Below are positions 1 to 11,609 of a stretch of 64,000 bases of DNA, one piece after another. The stretch is from NCBI GenBank assembly GCA_023333565.1, contig JAJKFH010002594.1, positions 744,001 to 808,000 on the forward strand, written 5' to 3'. Source of the stretch: Puffinus mauretanicus (Eukaryota; Chordata; Aves; Procellariiformes; Procellariidae). The position numbers and the translations under genes were made by a program. The notes under the pieces are model-generated. The model saw only the letters and a program-made list of their open reading frames with translations. It was not told the origin of the DNA and did no database searches. The number at the start of each line of letters is the position of its first letter. Within the stretch, counting starts at the first letter, position 1.

Positions 1-587
1 TCTTGCGGGGCTAAAAGTGTAAGCAATCTGTCTGAGCCACATCACTTCCGACTTTTCTGTAGTTGAGAGACTACTTTTTACTCAAACACATTCTTGTAAA
101 CAGTGTTTCTCTTCCTAAAACACTTACAGAACTCTAGTTTGAAGTCTGACTTCATAATCTTCTCCTTCACCATTTCTAAACCTCACTATGGAGAAGACAA
201 TCCCATCTTTCTGGATCACAAGTAGAATCTGGACATTATGTTGATTCTGCAGTAAACCTCTTTTCACCTTTGTTAATTACATTGGAAAAATCAATATCAG
301 GAAAGGCCAAACTGACATATCAAAAGATTATAGGAAAACCTGTTTGACTTCATTAACACAGTATCCAGAATTGCTGCTTCTGCATGTTATTGAGTTGTAG
401 GGATGTACTGGAAGTTTTAGAAATAAAGGTAGCATGGTCGTGTACTGTCTGCACAGACCAAAACACTTCAGAGGTAAAATAGAAAAAAGGAAAACAAGCT
501 TCTTGTCTTCTCATTGAGTAAAATAAGTGAACAGTCTGTAGTCTCCACAACTGGAGCTTTTAAACAGCTATTCATTAGCTTATTGTT

Positions 588-614
588 GGGGGAGGGGGTG
601 GTGCGGGGGGTGGG
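588..614 (+). other. G-quadruplex motif followed by an A-rich tract
   Basis: Four guanine runs (5, 5, 6 and 3 G) are separated by loops of 1, 6 and 1 bases (A, TGGTGC, T). This fits the four-run G-quadruplex pattern with short loops. It is followed directly by about 40 bases made almost only of A and C with a few G (615-655), so the plus strand is nearly T-free here. It stands out in an AT-rich, G-poor neighbourhood. Folding in vivo is inferred. Confidence 0.6.
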
Positions 615-880
615 AACAAACAAAGAAACAAACAAAAAGAACAACAAAAAAACACATCTAGCCTGATCTTCAGTTGAAATAGATCCAATACATTTAATAG
701 AGGTTCTACTTTCCATAGAGGAATCTTATTTACATGACCCTTAATATTCAGTATTATATAGAGAGACCAGAAAAAGTTATTAGAGAAATGTCATAGCTAA
801 AAAACAAATCCATTTACCTAATTTAATCATTATGGTGAATAGCAAAAGACTATGTCTTCTATGTTTTCTTAAAAAAAAAA

Positions 881-931
881 AAAAAAATCTTGTAGCCAGA
901 AGACTTTATTCTGGCTACTATAGATTTTTTT
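881..931. repeat. Hairpin with two perfect stems
   Basis: The inner stem is TAGCCAGAA (893-901) against TTCTGGCTA (909-917) with a 7-base loop. The outer stem is AAAAAAATCT (881-890) against AGATTTTTTT (922-931). Between the stems lie 2 unpaired bases on one side and 4 on the other. That gives 19 perfect base pairs in 51 bases. The stem is too short for a typical microRNA precursor. It may be a folded-back repeat remnant. Confidence 0.65.
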
Positions 932-3900
932 AAGACTGAAGTACTGTGGAGGAAGAGAAACTTGCAAATAGAGAATATTTCTCCTGACACCAGCAACAGT
1001 AGGACTAGGCCAATGGGAGCTGCTCAGGGCAAGTGCTTGAGGTCATCTGTCCAAAATGGGTGACATGAAAAGACACAGCATGTAATATTTTCAAGATAAG
1101 GAATTATATGTAACTATAATAGTAAATGAAATTTCTGTAAATTAGCATAGCATGTCCAAGGGGCATATAATTTAAGAACAGAATTTGTGCAGCTGATTTT
1201 GCAGATTTCACAAATGTTTCAGAATGAGAGGGGAGACATTTGAGGAAAATAGCCATTCTTTGGTCTCTGTACTGACTTTGCATGATTTGTTAACAGAATA
1301 CATGTAAATGTGATCCAGACAGCCAAGAATTGCTGGCTTTCCATTTCCACTGAGAAAAATAGCTTGCATTACTTGTGAATCCACTATAAATTTAGGATGA
1401 ATGTTCCCTTCTGCTCACAAGAAGGACATTCATGTTGCATTTTGGGACTCAGAGTGACCCCTTTTCTGTCTCCTGACATACACTTTAAAGTATGTTTCCC
1501 TTACAAGTCAAATCTGAATCCCATGAAAAATGGGAAGGACAGTTCTTATTGGGAAGCCAAACTGGGCTGTGAGCACTATGAGAAAAAAATTCCAGGTCAT
1601 AAATGTTTTCTTTACTATGCCAAGGGTTGGCAGGAAGGAAAAAGTGATGGGCTGTCACCCTGTCTCTTTTCAAAGGTCTACAGATGAAATTCAGTACATT
1701 TTTCAGTCCTTTGTTCTCAACTTTCATACTTTTTTAATGTTTCAGAGAAGGGCAAGTTATTCTTTACAGAAGAAAGAGAAATGGATGTCAGCTCAGATTA
1801 TATGCTGTATGACAGTTGTTCTTTGGCAATGGGTTAATGGTCTCATTTCATACCTCTGGATATTTCCCACATTGAATGTTACTACACACACACCTTCAGG
1901 CTGGGGAAAACCAAAATTGAAGTGAATATTTTGCCATTCAGAAATGCCTTTTCTTTGCAACCAATATGTACTGCAGACAAATACAGAACAGGTGAAGGAA
2001 GCCAACATGGAAAGAGAGACCATGGTTTAGTAATTTGGGAATTCAGCAAGATGGGAGAGAGACCCAAACAGTAGTCCCTGAGCTTAAAAGAGGAAGTTTA
2101 ACTCCTGGCTGTTCAGGGAAGGGGTTGGGGGAGGAATAAGGGGCTGGACAGGAGTGAAAGAATTGTTTGCTTTCTCTCAAAGAATCCAGAAGATCTTATT
2201 CTCATCCCAGCTGGGATGAAAGGAAAACAAACAATATCTAAATTTTCAACATATCTCAAAAAGTGGTTTTCGCATCAGACAAATTTTTAGCTATGAGACG
2301 ATTGACAGTACAGACCCCAAAAGCAAAACAAATGAGCTGTGTAATACAGCATACTTGGGTGGGTCATTAGCTAAAAGAGATAGAGCCTGAAATCTCTTCA
2401 GCTCAAAAGCACAGGTCTGTACCGTCCAATCTAAAAAAATCTTTCCTCCGCCAGAGTCATCAACTGCTAAACCCTCTCCTGAATGCCAATAGGAATGAGT
2501 TTAGGTTACTCGTGAACACATATAGAACACATGGGTGGTCTGCTTTGAAGTGTCAGTGCCTTAGATTTAATATGCTAATAATTTATGCATAAAACACAGG
2601 TTGCATTGAAGGAAAAATCCAATATTGTCAGTTTCCATGACAACTAGTGTGCTCCAGATTACATTGTCTCACATCAGATGGTTGCCAAGGTTGTGACCTA
2701 TTTCTTAGTTCTAATCATTTCGTTTGAAGAATTTGGAAAGCTAAAGCTACCTGGAACATAAATGATAAAATATTGCACATGGTTAGGATAGTCCTTAAAT
2801 ATAAAAGAATCTTGCATACTAAATTAAGGACTTAGAAGCTGAAGAGGAAGTATAAAGTAATGATGCCAGGAGTGAAGGAAGACTTGGACAGTTGTGTGAA
2901 CAGTGGGCTGGTGTACGACATTTCAGGATGAAGTCAGTGGTTAGGTACAGCCTACGCCAGTAGCAGGTACCTGAAGATCATTACTAGCTTGTTTGGTATT
3001 TCATGTGAAATACACCGCATGCTTATGCCTAAGAGGCAATTGTTTTTGGCGTAAAACCTACCAGTGATATTTCCATGAGGTGAAATTGGCAATATATTCA
3101 GCACTGGTTGGTGCTCTTATTATCAGCAAAGAAACCAAACAGGGAGAGGACCCAGGCACTGAATAATCCCCCAAGCACTATGATAGTCCTCCCCAGGCAC
3201 ACCAAGGAAGGCTGCCAGAGCCCGTGTTGCTTCCTCATGTGCAGAAAGAGAGAGACTTCTTGCCAAGTGCTATCACTCTGAGGCTTTTCCCATGCCTGAC
3301 ATCAATTATTAAGAACAAACAAAAAACTTGATAGTTGGCATCAACTTTTTCCTGATCTCAATGGAAATATTCTCCACATAGTGGAAGGAAATAATCAAAA
3401 CTTCTGAAGATGTTTTTTAAAAAAGGGTGAGCAAGAGATCAAGTGTTTTATAGGTTATGTGCCAGACTACAAAATAAATCAACTGCTGATGCAGTTAAAT
3501 GAAAAGAAACACTTTCAAACACAAACATGTGCTAGTGTACTAGATGATGTCACATCTTCTGGATTCTTCACTGACCAAAGTTCACTACAATTTGAATAAT
3601 ATTCTAACTTACTTTGGTTAGTCACTTTTTTTTTCATGCTCAAGAAAGATATCAGGTTGCCATTCTTAAATAAATATGTTGCAATAGTACCTGCAGGGAC
3701 TGACTGTGATTTTAGGTAGAAAACAGATAGTCCTCCACTACTTAATCATTTTGCACTGTCTTATTGTAAAACAATCCAGGTAGGTAACAGTTTTGTCACC
3801 AGGACTGTTAACGGACATTTTCTAGTTGAGCAAAGGATTTGTCCTTTATTTTTCTCTCCCGTCCAGCTACCAGCTTGGAAAGCAATCACTGTCAATCATG

Positions 3901-5959
3901 ATGGTGAGATCAATACCACAAGCCCCAGTCCATGCTACTGAAACCCTGCTTTCTATGGTCCATAAGACAAATAGTCCCACTGCTTGTTTAATCAAGTTGA
4001 TCTGGCCAGATCAGTTGAGGTAAAATGGAAAACAGCTCAAGCCATTCTTTTTTTTTCAGGATTGCTGAATTGCAATCCAATGGCTATCAAGTGTTAGAAT
4101 TACAGTAACAGCAGCAGAGTTGTATAACCTCAATAATCCACTGGAATTTGACTTCCGTTATCACAATATGATTAGAGGAATGCAAATAGTCATAACTTGA
4201 AAAAAAAATCTCTTTTTACACCAGTATTTGTAGACTTGTTTTGTTGTTCTTTTTGTTCTTTTCCTTCACTCCTCTATTAGAAGTTATCCCATCACGATAA
4301 AAGATTATCTTTGAATTCTAGGCTCTTCTTTTCAGGTTTGTTATACTAGATTTTTTGTAAGAGATGCAAATAATATGCAAAATGCAACACTGAGAAATCT
4401 GTTTCATGATGTTCTATTTTTCCTTCCAGTTGTTATTCTTTAACCTATTTTGTTCATGACACACTCATTTATAACTGGTCTTTATTGGGAGGTGAATTAA
4501 TGCTAATGAATAAATATGATAACGGATGTTCCTGCTTCCTTCTGCCCCAGGCTGGTCAGCTAGTCCAAACAGAAAGATTTACGCAGAACAACATTGGCAT
4601 TGATTTGAGTGATTTCCTAGCTGCCTGGTTTATACAGAAATGTATTTCGTGTAAATACTTTTTGTTCAACTTCTTCAGAAAACTCTGTAGATCACTCTAG
4701 TTGATTCATATCAGAACATTCCCATTCTTAGGGTTTTTGTGTAGAAACAAAATGAAGGATTGTCTTGCTATGGAATCAGGGAAAACCTCATCTGGAGTAC
4801 AGCCCCCTTTTATTGATATTGTAACTTCTTTAGCAGATTCATTGACCCACTTGAGAGAAGTTCAAGTATGGTGTTAATGGATGAGAGAGGAAATAAAAAA
4901 TGGGAGGAGGAGAAGAGTGTGTCTAGCAATGTACAAATAGCACAGCTATTTTATTTCTACCTACCACTTGCTATTTAGTAACATGCTGGATAAAATAGAA
5001 GTGTCCCTAGAGAGGCATAACTGGTCCTAGAAACTAGTATCTATGACTTTCTGTCACTCTGTAGAATCATTTCAGCTGCTCACCGTGACTCAGCTCACAT
5101 ACACTGGAAAAAGGGGCTCTCAGCAGGAGATACAAGGGAGCAGACAAGCATAAAAAAGACAGATATAATACCTAGATCGTTTAACAGCTGAACACTTGGG
5201 ATAGTACTTTGGTGACACATGAACACGTACTTGGTGTGTGGATCACAAAAGGTGGAATAGTACATTTTTTACTAGTTCTCATGGGTAAATAGGAGCTGAA
5301 GATAAGATACTGCTGTTTTCCCTCCTGCTGTTACAAGTAGTGACATCTACTTGGCTCTACATGACAGCATCAAATTTCAGTGGCCTGGTCCTAAGAAGCA
5401 GTGCTATGAAAATCCCTCCCTTGAGTGTCAACCTGGTTACAGGATGCTAGGAGCCAACTGGGGCTGGCGGGATACCCTGGATGTAAAGTCTACACAGTTA
5501 TTTTTCTCCTTTGGTTTCAGTTTCCTGAATGCTGGCAGGGAAGCCCAAACTGAGCCCAGGCTTAGTGAACCCCACAGTGGGGTCCCATTTCATTAAAACT
5601 GTGCTCTTCAATGTACTTTGGAGAACCATTAGTACCTTGATGATACTTTGTCCTATCCATGTATATTTAACATGGTGAGCCTATCCTCAAAAATTTCTAG
5701 TGGCAAGCCACTTAGTATCTAATATCATCATAACAACAACAAAAAAATCTTATGGAACTATCTTGAAATTTTACTTGCACCACCCATTCTCCTACTTCTT
5801 CTGTCCCATGATCTTCTAGTAGTAGCTGGGAGTAACAGTGATGTGCTAATTTAAACTACTTGTGTCCATTCCCTTCTTCAGCAAACCATGGCTCAAGTTA
5901 TTAATTTGTGGTGAGGTGAAAAGCAAAGGCAGGCTGGGGAGGGAGAGACATATTGTGCA

Positions 5960-6310
5960 TGCTGCTTCTGCTCTACAATGTTTTACCCACACAGCTATGC
6001 CAGTGAAGAGTGTGAAAAATCACATATTCTTTGCCAAAATAGCTACACTAGCCAAAAACCCCATGTGGACACAGCTATGCTGACAAAAGAGAGCTTTATG
6101 GGCCGACCTCTGGGTGCTTGGGGAAGTTATACAACTATGCAGGCAGAAAAACTCCGTCAACATACTCTACCTCTGTAGAAAAGGATCCTGCTGCCACAGC
6201 TAAACCAGCATGGATATATTAACACAGTTATATCTGCAATATAAGTTCTGCATCTTATGCAGTGGTTGAGGGAATTTAGTCATGGTAGAAAAAAGAGTCG
6301 TGGATATCTT
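5960..6310. mobile_element. Possible non-autonomous DNA transposon remnant
   Basis: The 12-mer ACACAGCTATGC occurs twice, at 5989-6000 and 6069-6080. It sits beside phrases such as TGACAAAAGAGAGC and GTCAACATACTCTACC, which resemble an old amniote interspersed repeat with GCTATG...ACAAAAG modules seen in turtle and bird genomes. I see no intact terminal inverted repeats or target duplication. The open frame at 5862-6083 falls across it and is not considered coding. This is a tentative call from remembered sequence style. Confidence 0.35.
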
Positions 6311-9300
6311 AACCCACAGTGAATACTTGTTTAGCACTAGTCAAAATTTGCCTATCACAACAACAACATCTTATTTTTAAAATGTAAAATAATTTCTTTT
6401 TTTTGGTGTTGGGGTTTTTTCTTCTACTCTCTCTCTGGAAAATCTGTACTACTCCAATATCTATCATTAGGAGCTGGTTTTCCAGGTCAGTGGTTTAATT
6501 TCTTGATTATCATTTAGGATATGTCACATTCACTGATTACATCCTAAAGTTTTAGATTTTCCTCACAGTTCCTTTTATTTATGAAATATTTAGAAATATT
6601 TTCTGTCACACCATTCTAGCACCAAGTTATGCTATGAAAATACATTTGTATATGCATTTTAAAAATGGTTTTAAAAATAGCAGCAGATTCAAGGGAAATA
6701 TTAAGGAAAACGGCATTGTGCTGAACCCAAGTAGTTTACAAAGTATTAACAAAGGAGAATTTGAATATTCTTCAATTGCTTTAAGGGCAGAGCTACGTGA
6801 AAACCTGGTAATCAGTAGGGTCTGGGAATGAGTAAGCAAATTACTCCTTTCCCATAACTGTATACAAATCACTTCAAGTTACTCAACCTTTTCCATGGTT
6901 GTTTCGTTATTGGGTTGTTTTTTTTCATTATTCAGAATGATTTGTTAAGTAATCTCACAGATCAAAATCTAGTGAATATAGATTTTTTTGCTAGCTGGGA
7001 AAATATTCCCAACACTTCTATCTTCATCGTCCTTTCTTAATAGGGTACTAACAGAAATATTTACTGCACTTTAAACTCTCATAGCAAGCCTGCTATCCCT
7101 CCTAGTGATGGTGACATAGTAGGAAATCCATGTGCAATTCCCCTTCTTTCATATTTATCCACAGATCAATAAATGAAAATGTGGAAGAGAGTCAGCGTCT
7201 CTCCTGGTAACACTCAGCCTGGGACTGTGATTAGGACCAAGCTTTTTCGCTTTCAAGATAGTGGTGGTTTATCTTCTTTGGATTTTACTTAATTAATGTA
7301 CTTAATCATTGCCAAATGGTCAGAAATCCATAGGTTATATACACAAATACATATATATACACATATATACACACACATATGTATATGCATGCCTTATGAC
7401 AGTTGGGATTTAAGAAGAAAGAGTCAACCATTTGCCTCCAAGATAGTGTCAAGATCCAGTATAAAGAACTCTCTCCTGAATAATCTTCTGGTCAGAGCAC
7501 ATCAGAAAAATAGGAGAGCTTCCATTTAGGACAGACCCATCCCAAAAAGGACAGAAGTGAGGAATAAGAATGTCTGAACCCATGGAAGAACTAGAGGACA
7601 AGTAATTTTTAAGCAGTAAGGATCAGGAAAGAGACCTGACCTTGTGAAGGTACTAGGTCAACCCCCATGGAGTGTTGAGGGGTTAGTGGGAGCATTATAC
7701 ACATGTTCAGCTTCTCTGCAAAGATGTGTGCACTGTGTTTTATCTTTGGGGGAAGAATGACCTCAGTGCAATCCCTCATATTTTTTGTTTCGGTTGTCAT
7801 GTATCTATGAAAGGTGCAACTGCAATGTAGTTGAAACTTTGGGGAAGGGGATCTGAGCAACAGGAGGTCAGCTGAAAACATGAAATCATAATAATGTTTG
7901 AAAACTATGCCAAATGCTTATGCCATGAAGAGACTACTCCTGGCACTTGGACTCTGGAGAGCTTAGGCGTTGGAGGTGTGGTAAGCTCGTGAATGTATCT
8001 TACTGTGATATAAATGCATAATGCAACAGTGACAATAAGAAATAAGGTACAATAATTTCAGTTTGTTAACACAGTGCATGTAATAATTTATGCATTAATA
8101 TCACAGAAAAGAAACCCTAATGGAAGCCATTGGTTTATCCAAAATATCTATTACATTTTAAGCAGCTGTGAGGTAGAACATTAGGTAGTTATCACTGATG
8201 TTATAAAATGTTCAAATCTTATTTATTATTTGGAAGCAGACATGTAATTTCCTGATGATAAAATCTCTGATTTTCCTTTTTGAATTTTTAGACTTGACTG
8301 CAGAATTCTTCTGCAGATATGTGTAAGCAAGAGAGCAAGTTGAACAACTCACTAGACAAGTGTCAAGTAATTGATGCTGACCACTTCTCACTGACAAGAT
8401 AGATGCTATTTAGCTGTGTGGACAAGAACTATAATGTCTGGAACAAAGCTGGTCACTAGGTTGGGTTAAAAGGTGCTTTTTAAGCATCAACTTTAGCCAT
8501 TTGAACAAGCCATGAATATTAGACATACTGTTATGAGGGAAAGGAGTTAGAAAGAGCAGACTATATGGTTCAGGCAAAGGTGTTGGGAAGTCTGTCTAGT
8601 TTGGAACCAGAAGGACTGAACCATGCAAGAATAACAGAGAAAGAAAAGAAATTGTGAAGGGATGGAGAGAAACATTTGACTGTGCTAAGCTAATTTTGAG
8701 GTAATCCTAACTTTAAAATTTTTGTAATAGAAGTTCCATTGACAGTTGGCATTAGGAACAAGTAAAGCATGTAAAATATTGGCAGAAAAATGTATTTGTG
8801 TTTCGCAGTGGGAGAACATTCAGCAGAGAACATAAGCAGAAGATTGTGACATATAGCTACTATAGAGAGGCATTGTCATCAACATGTTCACTCTTGTACT
8901 TTTATTTTTATATTTATTTGTCTACACTTATATTTGCACAGAGCTTTAAATGACACATTTATTGATAGACAAAAGGTTTAACCAAGCCCCCTCAGGTGAT
9001 CGTGCCTCTTTCAGTAGCGCACAGCTGACTGCCTAAACTGTGACATGCAGATATTTACTTTCCAACCCAAGTTCCTCTACAAAGATTCACTCAGGAACCA
9101 TCAGGGAGAAGAGGTTATCTTGAAAAGGAGATCAGGATGGCAAAATAAGGAGAGTTCTGAGGGAAAAGAGTAACTTTTTGGTTACATCAATGATTCTGAA
9201 GGTGTAATTCTGATTCAGACTACAAAAGAGAAAGAGCTACTGTGCTTTATATATTCTATTTTATTCTTAACTTTTAAAGAATAAGCCAGGTTTACTGAAA

Positions 9301-9499
9301 TATTCATCCAGTTTTCGACCAAATGTGAGGTAAACTTAGCAGTGGTAGATGCAAGTTCAGTGGCCCTGGCAAAACTTCTCATGGGATGCTCCTATAATTG
9401 CTGGACCCAAGCCAGGAGAACCAGATAGTCTTGATTTCTTGTGGCGTCAGACACACAATGAGTTGAAAAACTTGTTTTAGTTGTCTGTCTTACCACAGA
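6311..9499. other. AT-rich noncoding stretch, no gene recognised
   Basis: Only short chance frames are present (the longest about 90 codons). The segment holds the alternating purine-pyrimidine microsatellite near 7.35 kb. Otherwise I see no repeat family, RNA gene or promoter I can support. Confidence 0.7.
7347..7392. repeat. Alternating purine-pyrimidine (TA/CA) microsatellite
   Basis: A 46-base run of strictly alternating purine and pyrimidine, built from AT, AC, GT and GC dinucleotides. It is a degenerate AT/AC microsatellite and may be length-polymorphic. Alternation of this length can adopt Z-DNA or cruciform structures, though the TA-rich parts favour strand opening over Z-form. Confidence 0.8.
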
Positions 9500-9750
9500 C
9501 TTCTTGTGTGACATGGACAAACAATCTAGGTCTAGATTTTTTGAGTATCTAATCTGTGTACGGTTTTCAGTAAGAGCTAGGCACTTATACAGGAGATCAC
9601 TGTCTTACCTTTGCATTATGGGCCTCATTTTGTCTGTGTCTAAGTTTCTTAACAGGAAAATGGGGTAGCAGTGTCTAGCAGAAAATGTTCACTGAAGATT
9701 GCAAAGCACTACTGTCACAAGGGCTGGATAAGCTTGGAAGACAGAGGAAA
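9500..9750 (+). mobile_element. Ancient amniote SINE/LINE-tail repeat (MIR/L2-like), degraded
   Basis: The part at about 9635-9735 follows the familiar old-repeat wording of a TGCCTCAGTTT-like block, then a TGTAAAATGGGG-like block (here CAGGAAAATGGGG), then a GATTGCAAAG block. The upstream part (GTGTGACATGGACAA) resembles the GTGTGACCTTGGGCAA module of the same class. The copy is heavily mutated and cut downstream by the LTR that begins at 9778. It lies in the opposite orientation to the copies at 33.1 and 59.0 kb. Exact family unresolved. Confidence 0.5.
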
Positions 9751-9772
9751 GGTCAATAACAGCTTTCTTTTC

Positions 9773-9777
9773 CTAAT
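9773..9777 (+). repeat. Left target-site duplication of the first LTR
   Basis: CTAAT lies immediately before the LTR and is repeated exactly after it at 10381-10385. A 5-bp duplication is usual for ERVL-type elements, and its perfection supports the LTR boundaries. Confidence 0.75.
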
Positions 9778-10036
9778 TGTGCTGGTTTTGGCTGGGATAG
9801 AGTTAATTTTCTTCATAGTAGCTAGTATGGGGCTATAGTTTCCATTTGTGCTGAGAACGGTGTAGATAACACAGGGATGTTTCCGTTGCTGCTGAGCAGT
9901 GCTTACACAGCGTCAAAGGCTTTTCTGCTTCTCACCCCATCCCACCAGCGAGTAGGCTGGGGGTGCACAAGAAGTTGGGAGGGGACACAGCCGGGACAGC
10001 TGACCCCAACTGACCAAAGGGATATTCCATACCATA

Positions 10037-10059
10037 TGACGTCATGCTCAGCATATAAA
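10037..10059 (+). promoter_or_regulatory. CRE and TATA box of the first LTR
   Basis: A perfect palindromic CRE (TGACGTCA, 10037-10044) lies 9 bases upstream of TATAAA (10054-10059). The CRE is the binding site of CREB/ATF factors. The 29 bases at 10014-10042, ending in the first half of the CRE, are identical in the second LTR, which points to function in the ancestral promoter. Present activity is unknown. Confidence 0.6.
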
Positions 10060-10248
10060 GCTGGGAGAAGAAGAAGGAAGGGGGGATGTTCGGAGTCTAT
10101 GGCGTTTGTCTGTCTATAACAGTTTGTAAATGTTACGCGTGATGGAGCCCTGCTTTCCTGGAGATGGCTGAACACCTGCCTGCCGATGGGAGGTAGTGAA
10201 TGAATTCCTTGTTTTGCTTTGCTGGCATGTGCGGCTTTTGCTTTACTT

Positions 10249-10254
10249 ATTAAA
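10249..10254 (+). promoter_or_regulatory. ATTAAA polyadenylation-type signal in the first LTR
   Basis: ATTAAA is the commonest variant of AATAAA. It lies about 190 bases after the TATA box and before the CTTTATCTCAACCC block, the expected R/U5 position. The same hexamer occurs in the second LTR (11737-11742, minus strand). Confidence 0.55.
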
Positions 10255-10380
10255 CTGTCTTTATCTCAACCCACGAGTTTTCTTACTTCTACTCTTCTCG
10301 TTCTCTCCCCCATCCCACCAAGGGCGAGTGAGTGAGCGGCTGGGTGGTGCGTAGTTGCTGGCTGGGGTTAAACCACAACT

Positions 10381-10385
10381 CTAAT
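10381..10385 (+). repeat. Right target-site duplication of the first LTR
   Basis: CTAAT, identical to 9773-9777. Confidence 0.75.
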
Positions 10386-11609
10386 ATTGGTCAAAGAAAA
10401 GCCAGAGGTCAAAGAAGAAGGTAAAGGTTTTTCCAAGCATCTCCACACATCCATTTTATTCCTTAAATCCAGCTTCACTCTTAATTTATGAGATCTGAGA
10501 AAATCCTATTCTTTTGCCTCTGCACTGGGAAATGTGCAAGTAGATCTGGCTGTGAGAAGACTCTTGTAGTTAGAGGTGTAGTGCCCTTTCCCTTAATAAT
10601 AAGGATGACAAAACCAGGTATAACGGGAGTCTTTGTACTGTTGGAACAAATTAAGCCACTTTTATTAAAACAAACGAGGCAGCTGAGATCCTTTGATATA
10701 TCCATAGTGCCTACATCCTGCAGATGTCTCACTTCAGTCAATTAATCAGCCATTTCCCAGAGCATGGTAATTGTTTATGCAATCCACTTTGATATGTTTT
10801 GTAGCATTTTGTTTAATCCTCCCCAACTTTTCATCCCTGGAAAGAGCTTTATGGTAACATAAACCGTAATTGTGCAGTAAAGAAAATCACCTTATGTTAC
10901 AGTCTACAATTGCTTTATCACCCTCATCCTAACATACATAACCTACACTCAAACAGCTAAATATGGTGAGCGAGGCTGGGCAGCATGCTGCTTTAATAGC
11001 ACGTAAACACAATGACTTCTTGACAAAGAACTTAACCTCTATCAGAACACAGAGTCAGAACTGTCTAGGGATTTTTGTATTTCTCAGTCAATGACAGGAA
11101 AGGGAATATATTGCCATTATATCTGGCAGACATTTTTCTGCATAAAAAAAGCTTTCTTAAAGACAAAAAGGAAGATAAAAGCCTTCTCCAATCTCCTTTC
11201 TCCACCCTAAGAAGACTTTTTTTGGAAAATTATCAGTATTCTAAAAAAAATTTCTAATGTTTAAATTAAAAATAATTTGTTCATTAGATTCTTAAGTTTT
11301 TATTTAATGAAAAACAGAAATTAAATAAAATACAAATGAAAACTTGTAAAAATATAAACAGAGTATAAGAAATAGCTCAAAATCTTTTGCTAACTTACTC
11401 CATTGGAAAAGTAAAGTCAAGAAAGTTAATCAGCAACTGAAACTTCTTTCAACATTCCTTTAGGTCAGACATGCATCAGGATCAACCAGCTCCTCAGATC
11501 CTTTGTCTTATTCTGAGTCTTATTTTCAGAAAAAAATAACAAAATGTCTAATAAAAAACTTCTGGCCAACACAACCACAAAACATCTTTTTTTGTCTGCC
11601 AAAAAGGAC
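10386..11609. other. Single-copy spacer between two opposed LTRs
   Basis: About 1.2 kb without a gene. Positions 10760-11030 have short palindromic and homeodomain-like motifs: ATGGTAATTG, CCGTAATTG, and TTTATG-GTAA-CATAAA at 10848-10863, a perfect 6-bp inverted repeat. This looks like candidate regulatory DNA. The remainder (11060-11600) is A-rich and featureless. The overlapping open frames at about 10481-10745 on both strands are not supported as coding. Confidence 0.5.

Larger units (their letters stand above)
1..5958. other. AT-rich noncoding stretch, no gene recognised
   Basis: No frame here exceeds about 130 codons and none resembles a known family; open frames overlap on both strands, as expected by chance. 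The stretch holds a G-quadruplex motif, a 17-A run at 871-887 and a hairpin, listed separately. The rest looks single-copy. A weak resemblance to an old tRNA-like amniote repeat around 2385-2460 is too degraded to annotate. Confidence 0.7.
9778..10380 (+). mobile_element. Solo LTR of an avian ERVL-like endogenous retrovirus
   Basis: A 603-bp LTR that begins TGTGCTGGTTTTGGCTGGG and ends GGGGTTAAACCACAACT; the second LTR in the window ends ACA on its own sense strand, so the last base here is probably mutated. In order it holds a U3 region, a CRE (TGACGTCA), a TATA box (TATAAA), a downstream ATTAAA polyadenylation-type signal, the phrase CTTTATCTCAACCCACGAG, and U5. Exact 5-bp duplications (CTAAT) flank it. 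No gag, pol or env sequence lies beside it, so this is a solo LTR left by recombination between the two LTRs of a provirus. This LTR type is abundant in neoavian birds. Intact promoter signals suggest it is younger than the other old repeats here. Its open frames are chance frames. Confidence 0.9.

Noticed and set aside
881..931. Hairpin considered as a microRNA precursor
   Set aside because: The paired arms are only about 19 bp with an A/T homopolymer base; too short and low in complexity.
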